In this document: positions 50,830 to 61,440 of the stretch, piece after piece | Numbering within the stretch: the first letter of the stretch is position 1 | How the letters are laid out: each line of letters opens with the position of its first letter | Assembly: GCA_018398815.1 (NCBI GenBank) | Contig: CM031601.1 | Coordinates: forward strand, 14,598,346-14,662,345 | Length of the DNA: 64,000 bases | Direction of reading: 5' to 3' | Origin: Conus ventricosus | Taxonomy: Eukaryota; Mollusca; Gastropoda; Neogastropoda; Conidae | Translations under genes and position numbers: made by a program | Notes under the pieces: model-generated | Told to the model about the DNA's origin: nothing | Seen by the model: only the letters and a program-made list of their open reading frames with translations | The model's database searches: none

Positions 50830-51829
50830 NNNNNNNNNNNNNNNNNNNNNNNNNNNNNNNNNNNNNNNNNNNNNNNNNNNNNNNNNNNNNNNNNNNNNNN
50901 NNNNNNNNNNNNNNNNNNNNNNNNNNNNNNNNNNNNNNNNNNNNNNNNNNNNNNNNNNNNNNNNNNNNNNNNNNNNNNNNNNNNNNNNNNNNNNNNNNNN
51001 NNNNNNNNNNNNNNNNNNNNNNNNNNNNNNNNNNNNNNNNNNNNNNNNNNNNNNNNNNNNNNNNNNNNNNNNNNNNNNNNNNNNNNNNNNNNNNNNNNNN
51101 NNNNNNNNNNNNNNNNNNNNNNNNNNNNNNNNNNNNNNNNNNNNNNNNNNNNNNNNNNNNNNNNNNNNNNNNNNNNNNNNNNNNNNNNNNNNNNNNNNNN
51201 NNNNNNNNNNNNNNNNNNNNNNNNNNNNNNNNNNNNNNNNNNNNNNNNNNNNNNNNNNNNNNNNNNNNNNNNNNNNNNNNNNNNNNNNNNNNNNNNNNNN
51301 NNNNNNNNNNNNNNNNNNNNNNNNNNNNNNNNNNNNNNNNNNNNNNNNNNNNNNNNNNNNNNNNNNNNNNNNNNNNNNNNNNNNNNNNNNNNNNNNNNNN
51401 NNNNNNNNNNNNNNNNNNNNNNNNNNNNNNNNNNNNNNNNNNNNNNNNNNNNNNNNNNNNNNNNNNNNNNNNNNNNNNNNNNNNNNNNNNNNNNNNNNNN
51501 NNNNNNNNNNNNNNNNNNNNNNNNNNNNNNNNNNNNNNNNNNNNNNNNNNNNNNNNNNNNNNNNNNNNNNNNNNNNNNNNNNNNNNNNNNNNNNNNNNNN
51601 NNNNNNNNNNNNNNNNNNNNNNNNNNNNNNNNNNNNNNNNNNNNNNNNNNNNNNNNNNNNNNNNNNNNNNNNNNNNNNNNNNNNNNNNNNNNNNNNNNNN
51701 NNNNNNNNNNNNNNNNNNNNNNNNNNNNNNNNNNNNNNNNNNNNNNNNNNNNNNNNNNNNNNNNNNNNNNNNNNNNNNNNNNNNNNNNNNNNNNNNNNNN
51801 NNNNNNNNNNNNNNNNNNNNNNNNNNNNN
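50830..51829. other. assembly gap, exactly 1000 N
   Basis: The run of N is 1000 bases long, a conventional placeholder size, so the true distance and even the adjacency of the flanks are unknown. Frames of 370-480 codons across it consist of X and carry no information. Confidence 0.98.
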
Positions 51830-52160
51830 ATGTTCCTGATGTCTGCTTCCAGGTTCATGTACCAGGTGTTTCTTGGCCGACCTCTTTCCATACATGGTCC
51901 TAGCGTTCCATGTTCCGATGTTGGCTGCCATGGTTGAAAGAAAGGCGGTCGGCCTTGTGGCTTCCCGAAATTTCAGGCTTTCACCACATGCCGTCATACA
52001 TCTTCTGTCAAAGACCCATCCCTTCCCAGGGCTGAGGTGTCGATTTGATTCCTGGTTGGCATTTTCGTAGCTGTGGTTTGTTTTACGGGGTGGGGTAGCT
52101 GGCCCCACGCCCAACCCTCCTCCTTTATCCGGGCTTGGGACCGGCATGATTCCCAAAAAG
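51830..52160 (-). pseudogene. internally deleted LINE remnant (copy 2)
   Basis: Minus-strand frames show MAANIGTWNARTMYGKR (51940-51885), the start of an endonuclease domain of the IGTWNVRT type. An overlapping frame reads MERGRPRNTWYMNLEADIR (51891-51835), a C-terminal LINE motif. The two protein ends are thus fused with the RT body missing. It is the counterpart of 11560-12000 and is cut by the gap on its left. Confidence 0.65.
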
Positions 52161-52822
52161 GGTGTCCTGGCGGAGTTTTCTCATAGCTTCCCCTCACCAT
52201 TACCTCATACCCGCGTCCACCTTTCCTTCCCCATTTTTTCCGGCTTCTATCATCTCTTCAATTTTGTTCCATGAATGTTACTTCCCTTATCTTTTCAATG
52301 TTTACTTTGTTGTCTTCCATTTTTTTTACGTTTTCATGCTTTCCTACTTTATCCATTTTCACTCCCACCCCCTTCCCCGCCCCAACATCTTTTTTGTTTT
52401 TTTAATTTCCCTGTCTTTTCCTACTGTTCAATGTTTGCCTGATTAGTCTGCACTTGTTCCAACTTTTCCGGACATTTCAAATATTTATCTTTTTTTATCC
52501 TTGTTCTTTTTTTTTCATTATTTTCGACATGTCATATATTAGCACCGGGACACCTGGTTGAAGTTCCGCAAAGTCAGCATGACCTTTCACCTTCCTGAAT
52601 CTTCATACTGTGCCGGGAAACGAGGCCGCCTAGAGGGAAAGAGGGAAAGTGGGGTGGCCTTTGCACAGTGGACAGGTTGGAAGATGCTGTCCAAAGAACG
52701 AAGCTACACCTCACAGCCATTTGGCAGGGCACAACAGTATGTCCATCATGTAATAATGAAATAAAATCAACGACGATCGTGAGCGCTTACGATCTATCTA
52801 AGCGAACAGAGTGTGTCATGCT

Positions 52823-53200
52823 AGTGTTTTTAGCACCGTTGTGTTGGTATTTTCTTCCCCTTGTGTTTTTGGCACTGTTGTGTTGGGAATTTCTCCCCTT
52901 GTGTTTTTGGCACTGTTGTGTTGGGAATTTCTCCCCTTGTGTTTTTAGCACTGTTGTGTTGGGAATCCCCCCCCCCTCCCTCCCCCCTTGTGTTTTTGGC
53001 ACTGTTGTGTTGGGAATTTCTCCCCCTTGTGTTTTTAGCACTGTTGTGTTGGGAATTTCTTCCCCTTGTGTTTTTGACACTGTTGTGTTGAGAATTTCTT
53101 CCCCTTGTGTTTTTAGCACTGTTGTGTTGGGAATTTTCCCCTTGTGTTTTTAGCACTGTTGTGTTGGGAATTTTTCCCCCTTGTGTTTTTAGCACTGTTC
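52823..53200. repeat. 39-bp minisatellite, about 10 units (copy 2)
   Basis: It is nearly identical to 12669-13047, including the irregular unit with a C-run (AATCCCCCCCCCTCCCTCC). Confidence 0.92.
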
Positions 53201-53416
53201 TTTTTCAGTGACTTTACGTGACTGATCTGTGGCAAGTGCCCCACCTTCTCTATATTCTTCAGCTCCCCTGATTCCCTTTCTCAGACAGTGCCCCTCTCAC
53301 AACCTTGAAGCGACTTGCTGGGTACCTGTGGTGCGTCTCTCCCGCAGTGCCAGCCCCATGAGCTGGAATCCACTGATGTAGCTCATGTGTTTCTAAGGAT
53401 CTGGGAGTGTGCAAGC

Positions 53417-53540
53417 CTGCTACAGTTTGTGTCGTTACTGTGATGAGCTGCTACAGTTTGTGTCGTTACTGTGATGAGCTGCTACAGTTTGTGTCGTTAC
53501 TGTGATGAGCTGCTACAGTTTGTGTCGTTACTGTGATGAG
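53417..53540. repeat. 31-bp minisatellite, 4 units (copy 2)
   Basis: It has the same four units as 13263-13386. Confidence 0.95.
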
Positions 53541-54238
53541 CTGGTTTGCAGATGACGACCACAATTTCATTTCCTATTGTCCTCTTTTATTTAAAAACCA
53601 TTAACACAGTGACAGAAAAACACACGCACGGCTGTGACAGCCAATTCTTAGGACCTTGAAACATATATCGAATGCGGGGACTTTAGTGTTGGCTATAGCT
53701 AAAAAGGATTAATTCCGTATTTCGAAATATTCGTAGGATTTTTCCTTCAGCTGAAATGATTTTTCGTTGCCTAAGATCAAATGGTATGAAATTTACTATG
53801 TCACTTTGGTTAGGGTATGTTGCAGGCGCTACTTGACCCAGCGGCCAAGTCTTTCGGATTTCGAAGTATATGTTCTTTTTTCTTTCGTTTTATTTTTCTT
53901 TCTTCTTTTATCGTTCATTCTTTCTTTCCTTTCCTTTCTCAATCAAGTACTTAAAAGAATGGGAGACGATGTGTTTCTGAAGAGAGTAGCGTGATCAGTG
54001 AGGGGCCGTTTGCGTTCACCGGAAGATCTGAGAAGTGGGCTTTCCGCAGTATAGAAGACATTGCTATCCGGGCTGGGTAACCTAGCACCCACTGCCTACT
54101 CCAGTGAAACACGTGTCCTGTGTACCTCTTCGGGGCTTTTGGTCTCTCTGACGAAACACATGGAGCACTGTCTGTTCTTGCGGACATCTGCACTTCTCAT
54201 TTCCATCTGATGTGGCCTGAGCTAGGGGTGGTATAGTG
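53541..54238. other. no gene recognised in shared flank (copy 2)
   Basis: It matches 13387-14085 with only isolated differences (for example one C fewer near 54020, and CACCCACTGCCTACTCC against CACCACTGCCTACTTACTCC). Confidence 0.5.
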
Positions 54239-54240
54239 AT

Positions 54241-54248
54241 TCTCTCTC

Positions 54249-54307
<59 letters not shown>

Positions 54308-54323
54308 CGCGCGCGCGCGCGCA

Positions 54324-54380
<57 letters not shown>
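54241..54380. repeat. (CT)n-(CG)n-(CA)n compound microsatellite (copy 2)
   Basis: It is the counterpart of 14089-14252, with more regular CA repeats. Confidence 0.92.
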
Positions 54381-54382
<2 letters not shown>

Positions 54383-55008
54383 GCTTGCACACACTGCATG
54401 GACATACACACATACACATACACGCACGTGTGCTGGCGCCCACTCACACAGAGCGCAACATTATGAACACAAGAATGAAAATCAATACAGTAGTCCAGAT
54501 AACATCAACTTGTATCCGTGGTTGGATCGCTTTGTCGCAAATTCTATACATTTCGAACATATCTCACTCATCTATTATTTCCACTTCTCACTCATTCGGA
54601 TCTGGTGCTCTTGATATGAATGTTAAGAGCGTTTAATTTTTCACGATAACATTTAAAATGCTTCCATTTGCCAAACCGACGGAACTGAATTATTCAATCT
54701 GTCACTGAGGTAAAGGACTCACGTTTGCATGTAAACAACAGTGAATCGCATACGTTGCGAGATTATAAATTTACAACCGACCTAACGTTAACCACTCGTA
54801 CACATAATCACCCCACCCCCCCACCCCACCCCCACCACTTCGTTTCCCTCTCTACCCTAGGCAATGAATCCAATATTTTTTGACTGCATACCATCATGGG
54901 TGGTGAGAGTACCATATGTTTCACAGAGTTATTCATTTTTCAGGTTTAATTAGTGATTTTATATTCTCTCAAGGATTGCTCATTCTGTCCGTCCACTCCA
55001 TGTGTCTG
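54381..55008. other. single-copy link to array A (copy 2)
   Basis: No gene is recognised. It aligns to 14253-14878 with many single-base length differences. Confidence 0.5.
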
Positions 55009-56687
55009 GTGCATGGTGAGGGAGAATGGTGGGTGTATGGTGCATAGTGAGGGAGAGCGGTGGGTGCATGGTGCATGGTGAGGGAGAATGGTGGGTGTAT
55101 GGTGTATGGTGAGGGAGAACGGTGGGTGTTTGGTGCATGGTGAGGGAGAATGGTGGATGCATGGTGAGGGAGATGGTGGGTGTTTGGTGCATGATGAGGG
55201 AGAATGGTGGGTGTTTGGTGCATGATGAGGGAGAATGGTGGGTGTTTGGTGCATGGTGAGGGAAAACAGTGGGTGTTTGTTGCATGGTCAGGGAGAATGG
55301 TGGGTGTTTGGTGCATGGTCAGGGAGAATGGTGGGTGCATGGTGTATGGTGAGGGAGAATGGTGGGTGTTTGGTGCATGGTGAGGGAGAATGGTGGGTGT
55401 TTGGTGCATGGTGAGGGAGAATGGTGGGTGTTTGGTGTATGGTGAGGGAGATTGGTGGGTGTTTGGTGTATGGTGAGGAGAGAACGGTGGGTGCATGGTG
55501 TATGGTGAGGGAGAATGGTGGGTGTTTGGTGTATGGTGAGGGAGAATGGTGGGTGCATGGTGCATGGTGAGGGAGAATGGTGGGTGTTTGGTGTATGGTG
55601 AGGGAGAACGGTGGATGCATGGTGCATGGTGAGGGAGAATGGTGGGTGTTTGGTGTATGGTGAGGGAGAACGGTGGATGCATGGTGCATGGTGAGGGAGA
55701 ATGGTGGGTGTTTGGTGTATGGTGAGGGAGAACGGTGGATTCATGGTGCATGGTGAGGGAGAATGGTGGTGTTTGGTGTATGGTGAGGGAGAACGGTGGG
55801 TGCATGGTGTATGGTGAGGGAGAATGGTGGGTGTTTGGTGCATGGTGAAAGAGAACGGTGGGTGCATGGTGTATGGTGAGGGAGAACGGTGGGTGTTTGG
55901 TGCATGGTGAGGGAGAACGGTGGGTGTTTGGTGAGGGAGAACGGTGGGTGTTTGGTGCATGGTGAGGGAGAACGGTGGATGTTTGGTGCATGGTGAGGGA
56001 GAATGGTGGGTGCATGGTGTATGGTGAGGGAGAACGGTGGGTGTTTGGTGCATGGTGAGGGAGAACGGTGGGTGCATGGTGAGGGAGAACGGTGGGTGTT
56101 TGGTGCATGGTGAGGGGAGAACGGTGGGTGTTTGGTGTATGGTGAGGGAGAACGGTGGGTGTTTGGTGCATGGTGAGGGAGAACGGTGGGTGTTTGGTGC
56201 ATGGTGAGGGAGAACGGTGGGTGTTTGGTGCATGGTGAGGGAGAACGGTGGGTGTTTGGTGCATGGTGAGGGAGAATGGTGGGTGTTTGGTGTATGGTGA
56301 GGGAGAACGGTGGGTGTTTGGTGCATGGTGAGGAAGAACGGTGGGTGTTTGGTGCATGGTGAGGGAGAATGGTGGGTGTTTGGTGTATGGTGAGGGAGAA
56401 CGGTGGGTGTTTGGTGCATGGTGAGGGAGAACGGTGGGCGTTTGGTGTATGGTGAGGGAGAACGGTGGGTGTTTGGTGCACGGTGAGGGAGAACGGTGGG
56501 TGTTTGGTGCATGGTGAGGGAGAATGGTGGGTGCATGGTGCATGGTAAGGGAGAATGGTGGTCTTTGGTGCTTGGTGAGGGAGAACGGTGGGTGTTTGGT
56601 GTATGGTGAGGGAGAACGGTGGGTGTTTGGTGTATGGTGAGGGAGAATGGTGGTCTTTGGTGCATGGTGAGGGAGAATGGTGGGCGG
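55009..56687. repeat. array A, 31-bp minisatellite, ~54 units (copy 2)
   Basis: The units are clean, alternating GTTTGGTGCATGG, GTTTGGTGTATGG and GCATGGTG(C/T)ATGG types, with an ACGG/ATGG polymorphism in each unit. The proximal half is mainly ATGG and the distal half mainly ACGG. Reverse-strand frames of 524 and 448 codons are explained by the absence of stops in all three registers. The variant unit containing GTGGTCTTTGGTGCTTGG near the right end is shared with copy 1, which supports common ancestry of the array ends. Confidence 0.97.
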
Positions 56688-56775
56688 AGGCTAAGATGAC
56701 TCTATTTCATCCAGAATGAAGACATCAAAGAACTGATTGCCGGCGTCTGCCGCATTGTGAAATGGAATCTTTTCA

Positions 56776-56785
56776 CACACACACA

Positions 56786-56849
<64 letters not shown>

Positions 56850-56898
56850 CCACCACACACACACACACACCACAACACACACACACACACATGCACGC
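56776..56898. repeat. (ACGC)n and (CA)n microsatellite between arrays A and B (copy 2)
   Basis: It is the counterpart of 18206-18303, following the same unique spacer. Confidence 0.92.
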
Positions 56899-57769
56899 AG
56901 TTCACCCCTTTTGGGGAGAACAAATCGCTGTCAGTTCAGCCCTTTGGGGAGAACAAATGCCTGTCTGTTCAGCCTTTGGGGGAGAACAAATGCCTGTCTG
57001 TTCAGCCTTTAGGGGAAAACAAATGCCTGTCAGTTCAGCCCTTTGGGGGAGAACAAATGCCTGTCTGTTCAGCCTTTTGGGGAGAACAAATGCCTGTCAG
57101 TTCAGCCCTTTGGGGAGAACAAATCGCTGTCAGTTCACCCCTTTGGGGGAGAACAAATGGCTGTCAGTTCACCCCTTTGGGGAGAACAAATGGCTGTCAG
57201 TTCACCCCTTTGGGGGAGAACAAATGGCTGTCAGTTCACCCCTTTGGGGAGAACAAATGGCTGTCAGTTCACCCTTTGGGGAGAACAAATTGCTGTCAGT
57301 TCACCCCTTTGGGGGAGAACAAATGGCTGTCAGTTCACCCCTTTGGGGAGAACAAATGGCTGTCAGTTCACCCCTTTGGGGGAGAACAAATGGCTGTCAG
57401 TTCAGCCCTTTGGGGAGAACAAATGGCTGTCAGTTCAGCCCTTTGGGAGAGAACAAATGGCTGTCAGTTCAGCCCTTTGGGGGAGAACAAATGGCTGTCA
57501 GTTCACCCCTTTGGGGGAGAACAAATGGCTGTCAGTTCACCCCTTTGGGGGAGAACAAATCGCTGTCAGTTCACCCCTTTGGGGGAGAACAAATCGCTGT
57601 GAAGTCACCCTTTTGGGGGAGAACGAATCGCTGTCAGTTCACCCTTTTGGGGGAGAACGAATCGCTGTCAGTTCAGCCCAGTGGGGGAGAACAAATGGCT
57701 GTCAGTTCACCCCTTTGGGGGAGAACAAATCGCTGTCAGTTCACCCCTTTGGGGGAGAACAAATCGCTA
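56899..57769. repeat. array B, 34-bp minisatellite, ~25 units (copy 2)
   Basis: Unit types are grouped: GCCT units with GTTCAGCC first, then GGCT units with GTTCACCCC, then CGCT units. This grouping suggests local amplification of variants. Units of 33 and 34 bp (GGGG against GGGGG) are mixed. Forward frames of 281 and 366 codons come from the lack of stops. Confidence 0.96.
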
Positions 57770-57945
57770 TCCATATTTGGAAAGTCATTGCTACGCTTGT
57801 GCCACATATTTCAGTTTTCTCCACTTTCAACCCTACCGCCTTCTCCGTCCCCAAAGTCCTGACCCCACACCCCCACCCTCCTCCCCCTACCGCCAAAAAT
57901 GTTCAAATGTGTCAAAATGACAAAAGTATAGGGGTGGAGGGGGTC
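57770..57945. other. unique spacer between arrays B and C (copy 2)
   Basis: It is a C-rich spacer without the internal ~60-bp near-duplication seen at 19099-19200. No gene is recognised. Confidence 0.6.
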
Positions 57946-59802
57946 TGGACAGGGTGTGTCAGTGTTATCAATACACAGGGTGTGTCAGTGTTATCAATAC
58001 ACAGGGTGTGTCAGTGTTATCAGTGGATGGTGTGTCAGTGTTATCAATGGACAGGGTGTGTCAGTGTTATCAGTGGACAGGATGTGTCCGTGTTATCAAT
58101 GGACAGGGTGTGTCAGTGTTATCAATTCACAGGGTGTGTCAGTGTTATCAGTGGACATGGTGTGTCAGTGTTATCAGTGGGCATGGTGTGTCAGTGTTAT
58201 CAACGGAGAGGGTGTGTCAGTGTTATCAGTGGACATGGTGTGTCAGTGTTATCAGTGGACAGGGTGTGTCAGTTTTATCAGTGGACAGGGTGTGTGTCAG
58301 TGTTATCAGTGGACAGGGTGTGTCAGTGTTCTCAGTGGACATGGTGTGTCAGTTTTATCAGTGGACAGGGTGTGTCAGTGTTATCAACGGACAGAGTGTG
58401 TCAGTGTTATCAATAGACAGAGTGTGTCATTGTTATCATGGACAGAGTGTGTCAGTGTTATCAACGGACAAAGTGTGTCAGTGTTATCAGTGGACATGGT
58501 GTGTCAGTGTTATCAGTGGACAGGGTGTGTCAGTGTTATCAGTGGACAGGGTGTGTCAGTGTTATCAGTGAACAGGGTGTGTCAGTGTTATCAATACACA
58601 GGGTGTGTCAGTGTTGTCAGTGGACAGGGTGTGTGTCAGTGTTATCAGTGGACAGGGTGTGTCAGTGTTATCAGTGGACACGGTGTGTGTCAGTGTTATC
58701 AGTGGACAGGGTGTGTCAGTGTTATCAGTGACAGGGTGTGTCAGTGTTATCAACGGACAGAGTGTGTCAGTGTTATCAGTGGACAGGATGTGTCAGTGTT
58801 ATCAATGGACAGGGTGTGTCAGTGTTATCAGTGGACAGGGTGTGTCAGTGTTATCAGTGGACAGGTGTGGTCAGTGTTATCATAGACAGAGTGTGCAGTG
58901 TTTATCAGTAGACAGAGTGTGCAAGTGTTATCAATTGACAGAATGTGTCAGTGTTATCATGGACAGGGTGTGTCAGTGTTATCAGTGGACAGGGTGTGTC
59001 CGTGTTATCAGTGGACAGGATGTGTCCGTGTTATCAATGGACTTTGTGTGTCAGTGTTATCAGTGGACAGGATGTGTCAGTGTTATCAATGGACAGGGTG
59101 TGTCAGTGTTATCAATGGACAGGGTGTGTCAGTGGTTATCAATGGACAGGGTGTGCAGTGTTATCAATGGACTTTGTGTGTCAGTGTTATCAGTGGACAG
59201 GATGTGTCAGTGTTATCAATGGACAGGGTGTGTCAGTGTTATCAATGGACAAGGGTGTGTCAGTGTTATCAGTGGACAGGATGTGTCAGTGTTATCAATG
59301 GACAGGGTGTGTCAGTGTTATCATGGACAGGGTGTGTCAGTGTATCAGTGGACATTGTGTGTCATGGTTATCAATGGACAGGGTGTGTCAGTGGTTATCA
59401 ATGGACAGGTGTGTCAGTGTTGTCAGTGGACAGGATGTGTCAGTGTTATCAATGGACAGGGTGTGTGTCAGTGTTATCAATGGACAGGGTGTGTCAGTGT
59501 TATCATGGACAGGGTGTGTCAGTGTTATCAGTGGACAGAGTGTGTCAGTGTTATCAATGGACAGGGTGTGTCAGTATTATCAGTGGACAGGGTGTGTCAG
59601 TGTTATCAATACACAGGTGTGTGTCAGTGTTGTCAGTGGACAGGGTGTGTGTCAGTGTTATCAGTGGACAGGGTGTGTGTCAGTTTTTATCAATGGACAG
59701 GGTGTGTGTCAGTGTTATCAGTGGACAGGGTGTGTCAGTGTTATCATTGGACAGTGTATGTGTGTCAGTGTTATCAACGGACGGTGTGTTAGCGTTATCA
59801 AT
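57946..59802. repeat. array C, 26-bp satellite-like minisatellite, ~71 units (copy 2)
   Basis: The units have the core GTGTCAGTGTTATCARTGGA. Variants occur in ordered runs, for example AACGGACAGAG, AATAGACAGAG, AACGGACAAAG and AGTGGACATGG at 58384-58500. Indels are rare in the left half and commoner after about 58600. Forward frames of 205-457 codons result from stop-free units. The right end is ACGGACGGTGTGTTAGCG. Confidence 0.97.
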
Positions 59803-60271
59803 GTTGTGTGAAAAAGAGTGGGAGAGTATTTAGCTTTCAGTGAAATATGAGAATATGTTAAAGTGTTGGCAACGTTCGAAAGCAGATGGTCTTGGCGCGT
59901 GCTAAAGGCAAGTTTTATTGAAAAGGAAAAAAACTTGCAAAAAGGGACTGGGAAAATGTGGGGGAAATGGGAAGGAGAGGTGAGACAGTGGGAGAAGAGG
60001 AGTGACGAGAGCTGCCTGGCGGCGACAGATTAAAAAGGAGAGGGGGGGGGGGGGGGAGGGGAGGGACGATAGAGTGTGTGTGGGGGGGGGGTGGGAATGG
60101 GGAAAGTCAGGGGTGGGGGAAGGAAAGTGGGAACAACAAAGAACCTCAACGACACATGACCGTTCGGTCTTTAGCAGACAGTAACGCATTGAAAACATAG
60201 AATGGTGAGGAGAAGGGTGAAAAAACATGACGCGAAACGTCAACCTATGTCTCAAAGGGCCAACAGATGTT
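59803..60271. other. right flank of array C (copy 2), with poly-G tracts
   Basis: It matches 43336-43798, including the GGCGCGTGCTAAAGGCAAG segment and G homopolymer runs at about 60042-60056 and 60082-60091. No gene is recognised. Confidence 0.6.
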
Positions 60272-60349
60272 AGTCCAGTACCTGCTATAAGTCCGTCAAC
60301 AATGTCTCAAAGGGCCAACAGATGTTAGTCCAGTACCTGCTATAAGTCC
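60247..60349. repeat. 55-bp-spaced direct repeat at the duplication edge
   Basis: A ~48-bp sequence (ATGTCTCAAAGGGCCAACAG ... CTGCTATAAGTCC) occurs at 60247-60294 and 60302-60349. The similarity to copy 1 ends inside the first unit (60271/43798). Confidence 0.85.
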
Positions 60350-60766
60350 CGTGTACATTATGGTGTTAGGAGAATTTCTCACTTGATTTTAGTCAAGGGG
60401 CACCTGGACATGAAAAATCACGGAGGTGATCGGGCACCACCCTGGTACATTTTGCGTAATGGCCGATTCAAATATGGCCGCCACCGCCGCCGTTGAAAAT
60501 CCTAACGTTTTGTGTTTTGACAATATTACACTTGTAACACTTCTAATCCAACTGATTTTGGTGTGCTGAGTTTATTTCTGGTATTATTTTGTCCATTGGG
60601 GTCATCTTGACCTTCAAATGCCATTGTCAAGGTAATTTTCTTGTACCAACGGTCTTGACCGTAACCTGGCGATATTCTCGCAGTAACAACACAGGGCTCC
60701 TTACATAATGCCACTAAATTCTGACATGCAATTTCACTGTATGATTCACTATTAAAGATATAAGTC
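60350..60766. other. 3' flank of the gene-family relic, no clear gene
   Basis: It includes ATGGCCGCCACCGCCGCCGT near 60475. A minus-strand frame (60804-60526) contains LTMAFEGQDDPNGQN, which I do not recognise. The inverted repeat starts at 60767; whether this flank also has an inverted mate beyond the window end is unknown. Confidence 0.4.
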
Positions 60767-61440
60767 ATTCTGATCTTGAATTCACAAGTGAACGCCGTTG
60801 TCACCTATTCAACTAAAACTGTCTTTGCTGCTTTTTCACCTTTTTTCTGTATTGCGTGGTCAATGACACATCCCAACAGAAACAGAAAAAGTTCTCAAGT
60901 ATGCAACAAACATGCTCAATGTGACTGTAATTGTCTCTTTCCATCACTGATTGGAACAATGGAGAATTATCTGTTTTTCCATGGCAGAATGCGACGCAGC
61001 AAACTCCAGTAGAACAGCACCCACACTGTCGAGGTCACACTTGTCTGCGCACTTGCATATTGTGAGCAAAGTGGGTGGCAAGGGCTTCATGCATTTAGTT
61101 GGCAACAGGGCGTCAAAATGATGCTCCCACCCATGTTCTAGTGTTCTAGGTAGCCCTCACGTTGTTGACTGGCCGCCCCAAGTAGATGGCATGCTTTGTG
61201 CACCAGAAAGGCTTCTCTGTGGATGTGACCTCTGATGACACTGCTTGTGGGTGGGAGAGAGTCAATTCCAGCTGTAGCACTGCTGTAGTTCTCCACTCTG
61301 AGCTGGTTGAACATTTCAGCAGTTGTTGTTGATCTGACACCCACCCAGACATGTACACGGTACATTTCCGCCAGAGCTTCATCTTGCTCTGACAAGCTGT
61401 CCGTCGCTCAAAAGTCGTCAGATGCTGTACAGGGTCAGCT
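60767..61440 (-). repeat. inverted repeat, left arm (~674 bp)
   Basis: It is the reverse complement of 63325-64000, matching from AGTCATTCTGATCTTGAATT (60767) to GATGCTGTACAGGGTCAG (about 61440). Scattered substitutions and small indels (roughly one in ten by eye in the coding part) show it is an old duplication rather than a read fold-back artefact. The right arm reaches the window edge and may continue. Confidence 0.9.

Larger units (their letters stand above)
51830..60271. repeat. large duplicated segment, copy 2 (~8.4 kb)
   Basis: It is collinear with 11680-43798 but compact. The 39-bp and 31-bp x4 minisatellites have the same unit numbers as copy 1, array A is half as long, array B slightly longer, and array C about one thirteenth as long. 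Units are nearly uniform here, so sequence quality is clearly better. The left edge is the N gap and the right edge lies inside a short direct repeat (60247-60349). Confidence 0.9.

Noticed and set aside
50708..52156. Frames of 376-482 codons across the N run
   Set aside because: About 330 codons are X from the assembly gap; the frames are meaningless. Only the short end at 51830-51950 carries LINE motifs.
54969..56665. Reverse-strand frames of 524 and 448 codons in the clean array
   Set aside because: The cause is the same stop-free 31-bp unit. There is no start context, splice signal or non-repeat portion.
57043..58416. Forward frame of 457 codons spanning arrays B and C
   Set aside because: It passes through two unrelated minisatellites and the unique spacer by chance. 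The other forward frames over the same arrays are also open.
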